Source of the DNA: Flavobacteriaceae bacterium
GTDB taxonomy: Bacteria > Bacteroidota > Bacteroidia > Flavobacteriales > Flavobacteriaceae
Length of the DNA: 7,712 nucleotides
NCBI GenBank assembly: GCA_030625995.1
Contig: DAOUPU010000115.1
Span: forward strand, 1 to 7,712
Reading direction: 5' to 3'
Shown: one piece after another, positions 6,029-7,712 of the stretch
Numbering within the stretch: the stretch's first letter is position 1
How the letters are laid out: each line of letters starts with the position of its first letter
The notes under the pieces: generated by a model
Seen by the model: only the letters and a program-made list of their open reading frames with translations
Databases searched by the model: none
Told to the model about the DNA's origin: nothing
Made by a program: the position numbers and the translations under genes

Positions 6029-7156
6029 ATGAAAATTGAAAATTATATTTTAGTATGTATACTGCCATTATTTTTTGCTTGTCAGCAGAAGGCTGTTGAA
6101 AAAAAAGAGGAGAAAACTGCAAAGAACGTTATACTTTTAATTAGCGACGGTACCGGATTATCTCAAATTTCTTCGGCGTTTTATTTTAAGGATTCCTCCC
6201 CAAATTACGGTCGATTTGAGGATATTGGACTTATAAATACCTCATCTTCCAGAGAAGATGTTACAGATTCTGCTGCAGGGGCTACAGCTTTCGCCTGTGG
6301 TGAAAAAACTTATAACGGTGCCATTGGAGTGGCAGATGACTCAACAACTATAAAAAATTTGGTAGAGATAGTGTCATTGAAAAATATAAAAACGGGTATG
6401 GTCGCTACTTCATCTATTACACATGCAACCCCGGCGAGTTTTTACGCACATACTCTTAGCAGAGGTTTTACAGAGAAAATTGCCTTGCATTTGTCAGAAT
6501 CGGAAGTGGATTTTTTTGCGGGAGGAGGATTGCAGTTCTTTAATGATCGTAAAGATGGACGAAACCTGTTAAATGAAATGGTTAAAAAAAATTTCTTTAT
6601 TGATACTGTAGCTCTCGGTGATCTTTCCAAAATTCAAAATGCGGAAAAGTTAGGTTATCTTCTAGCTAAAAATGCAATGCCTAAAGTTCAGGAAGGGCGA
6701 GGAGATTTTCTTGTAAAAGCTACTGATCTGGGAATTCAATTTTTAACAAAGGATGGTTCCAACTTTTTTATGATGGTTGAAGGTTCTCAAGTTGATTGGG
6801 GAGGTCATGCAAACGACGGTTCTTATTTGGTCTCAGAATTAATTGATTTTGATGATGCTGTAGGTAAAGCATTAGATTTTGCAGAGAAAGATGGTAATAC
6901 CTTGGTAATAGTAACTTCTGATCATGAAACAGGGGGCTTTACCCTCGCTGCAAAAAAGAAAAAAAGAGAAGATGGCAGTGAATATAGTGATTACAGTGAA
7001 ATTGGAATGACCTTTTCAACCGGAGGGCATTCTGCTACTTTGATTCCTGTATTTGCTTATGGACCTGGATCTGAAGTATTTAAAGGAGTGTATCAGAACA
7101 ATGAGATCTTTGATAAAATATTGAAGGTTACAAATTGGGGAGCAGGGAGTAATTAA
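6029..7156 (+). CDS. Alkaline phosphatase, PhoA-like lipoprotein
   Basis: This 375-residue phosphomonoesterase releases phosphate from organic phosphates outside the cytoplasm. The start MKIENYILVC... gives a lipoprotein signal with Cys18 after a short hydrophobic stretch ending LFFA, so it is probably membrane-anchored. The active site is complete: metal Asp40 in LISDGTG, nucleophile Ser81 in DSAAGATA, His132/Thr134 in THATPASF, Arg145 for phosphate binding, Glu251, Asp256 and His260 in EGSQVDWGGH, Asp298-His299 in TSDHETGG and His334 in TGGHS. The pair His132/Trp257 replaces the Asp153/Lys328 pair of the E. coli enzyme, as in many bacterial alkaline phosphatases. The open frame extends upstream to a TTG at 5969, but that codon lies inside the candidate -33 element and would spoil the lipoprotein signal. 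It lies 127 nt after the sialidase on the same strand; no convincing terminator follows directly. Confidence 0.95.
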   Translation: MKIENYILVCILPLFFACQQKAVEKKEEKTAKNVILLISDGTGLSQISSAFYFKDSSPNYGRFEDIGLINTSSSREDVTDSAAGATAFACGEKTYNGAIGVADDSTTIKNLVEIVSLKNIKTGMVATSSITHATPASFYAHTLSRGFTEKIALHLSESEVDFFAGGGLQFFNDRKDGRNLLNEMVKKNFFIDTVALGDLSKIQNAEKLGYLLAKNAMPKVQEGRGDFLVKATDLGIQFLTKDGSNFFMMVEGSQVDWGGHANDGSYLVSELIDFDDAVGKALDFAEKDGNTLVIVTSDHETGGFTLAAKKKKREDGSEYSDYSEIGMTFSTGGHSATLIPVFAYGPGSEVFKGVYQNNEIFDKILKVTNWGAGSN

Positions 7157-7224
7157 AGATTCTTTTTAAAAAGTTAAGGGTCAAAAACAATATGGAATAA
7201 ATATCCAAGAGAAAGAATAAGAAA

Positions 7225-7266
7225 AGAGAAAAGAAAAAAGAGAAAAGAGAAAAGAGAAAAGAGAAA
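7225..7266 (+). repeat. Homopurine heptad tandem repeat (AGAGAAA)n
   Basis: Six tandem copies of the 7-mer AGAGAAA, the second with one substitution and the last four perfect (7239-7266). They sit inside an uninterrupted 48-nt purine run (7219-7266). The unit is mirror-symmetric across neighbours, so the tract could adopt triplex (H-DNA) structure. The period of seven is not a multiple of three, and no open frame of note crosses it. Confidence 0.9.
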
Positions 7267-7396
7267 TGAGTGAACTTAAAAGTGAATAGTGAGAAGAGAT
7301 TAGGATTTAACAGTTCTGAATAAGTCTCTTCGGTTATCTGTGAAAAAGTAGTAAATAGTTAAGAATTAACTAGTAAACCCAAAACTTGGAAATATT

Positions 7397-7441
7397 TTTC
7401 TCACTCAGGATTTCACTCCAAGTGAAACCCTGAGTGAGAAA
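7397..7441 (+). other. Long stable hairpin downstream of the phosphatase gene
   Basis: A 13-bp perfect stem (7397-7409 with 7429-7441), one A/C mismatch, then a further 7 bp (7411-7417 with 7421-7427) close a CCA triloop. It lies directly upstream of a terminator-like hairpin. It may protect an mRNA 3' end or form the body of a small RNA; neither is shown. Confidence 0.75.
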
Positions 7442-7442
7442 C

Positions 7443-7475
7443 AAAGGAGTTACTTAATCGTATCTCCTTTTTTTT
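7443..7475 (+). terminator. Probable rho-independent terminator (plus strand)
   Basis: AAAGGAG (7443-7449) pairs with CTCCTTT (7464-7470) around a 14-nt loop and runs straight into a U tract (eight T, 7468-7475). The large loop makes it weaker than a classical terminator, but the 20-bp hairpin just upstream could assist. It would end transcripts from the phosphatase gene about 290 nt upstream, or a separate small RNA. Confidence 0.55.
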
Positions 7476-7610
7476 ATGTAATTTGATAGCAGGTTGTAGC
7501 ATATAGCTACATATTAACCATCACGAATCCGTCACTTGATTGATATTTTTCATCTTATGTTTAAAACGAACAATACAATGTGACTAATGTTCGCATTTGA
7601 GTAATTTAAA

Positions 7611-7644
7611 TTGCATTGCAGTAGATCGATAATGTTTAATTTTG
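7611..7644 (+). promoter_or_regulatory. Promoter of the trmO-like gene
   Basis: TAATTTTG (7637-7644) is a full match to TAnnTTTG. TTG triplets at 7616-7618 and 7611-7613 lie 18 and 23 nt upstream, both within the usual spacing. The predicted start is near 7651, about 16 nt before the ATG at 7667. Confidence 0.6.
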
Positions 7645-7666
7645 ATCTTCTTTTAAGCGATAAATT

Positions 7667-7712
7667 ATGAAAAAAATTGTGATCGATCCGATAGGTGTAA
7701 TTCACTCGCCTT
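7667..7712 (+). CDS. trmO: TrmO/TsaA-type tRNA methyltransferase, first 15 codons (runs off right edge)
   Basis: Only MKKIVIDPIGVIHSP is in the window. The segment PIGVIHSP close to the N-terminus is the hallmark opening of the TrmO (YaeB/TsaA) family, which methylates the N6-threonylcarbamoyladenosine at position 37 of tRNA using S-adenosylmethionine. The well-placed -33/-7 promoter just upstream supports a real start here. Because just 15 residues are visible, the assignment rests on this one motif, and a TsaA-like protein of other function is possible. Confidence 0.65.
   Translation, partial: MKKIVIDPIGVIHSP

Larger units (their letters stand above)
7157..7666. other. 510-nt gene-free interval
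   Basis: No open frame with plausible coding content was found on either strand. The interval holds, in order, a CTTTTTAAAAAG palindrome (7162-7173), a homopurine heptad repeat, a 7-bp AT hairpin TAGTTAA/TTAACTA (7356-7372), a 20-bp hairpin, a terminator-like hairpin, a small dyad TGTAGC/GCTACA (7495-7511), a dyad CGAACA/TGTTCG (7567-7593) and the promoter of the downstream gene. The section 7268-7355 shows nothing recognisable. Confidence 0.7.

Noticed and set aside
7162..7173. CTTTTTAAAAAG palindrome as the phosphatase terminator
   Set aside because: It has almost no G-C pairs, no loop and no following U tract, so it would not make a stable terminator hairpin.
7225..7266. CRISPR array
   Set aside because: The repeats are 7 nt, contiguous and without spacers, and no cas gene is present.
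7266..7289. Tiny frame starting with ATG after the purine repeat (MSELKSE)
   Set aside because: The purine run mimics a ribosome binding site, but the frame is only seven codons long with no sign of being a leader peptide for a following gene.

Overview
The window looks like a chromosomal segment from a member of the Bacteroidota, most likely a flavobacterium. It is AT-rich and start codons mostly lack a strong Shine-Dalgarno. Several intergenic regions carry perfect or near-perfect copies of the Bacteroidota -7 promoter element TAnnTTTG. The gene products (long K+-type membrane pyrophosphatase, family I pyrophosphatase, GH33 sialidase, lipoprotein alkaline phosphatase) fit that group. I see no transposase, integrase, phage gene, tRNA, rRNA or CRISPR array.

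Layout. The left third is on the minus strand. A flavin reductase-like gene (492-1103) is followed 24 nt later by the first 155 codons of an M20 metallopeptidase that runs off the left edge (1-467). Upstream lies a 397-nt gene-free interval. It holds a compact block of three long inverted repeats in the order A B C B' C' A' (about 1133-1400), followed by the hppA terminator (1449-1481). Next, still on the minus strand, come hppA (1501-3888, membrane ion-pumping pyrophosphatase) and ppa (4020-4547, soluble pyrophosphatase), separated by a strong terminator (3954-3988). The two adjacent genes therefore encode both ways of disposing of pyrophosphate, one conserving the energy as an ion gradient and one releasing it as heat.

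The right half is on the plus strand. A promoter region of about 150 nt (4548-4698) drives ppa leftward and a secreted sialidase (4699-5901) rightward. A lipoprotein alkaline phosphatase (6029-7156) follows with its own candidate promoter. After it lies a 510-nt gene-free interval with a homopurine heptad repeat, a 20-bp hairpin, a terminator-like hairpin with a U8 tract and a good -33/-7 promoter. That promoter leads into the first 15 codons of a TrmO/TsaA-type tRNA methyltransferase cut by the right edge (7667-7712).

The least explained feature is the interleaved inverted-repeat block at 1133-1400. Arms B/B' (29 bp) and C/C' (21-24 bp) are each long enough to be stable but are arranged so that they compete. 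They are enclosed by a third pair A/A' and flanked by a TA dinucleotide on both sides. It resembles a small non-autonomous mobile element and/or a structured RNA, and I cannot assign it to a known family.
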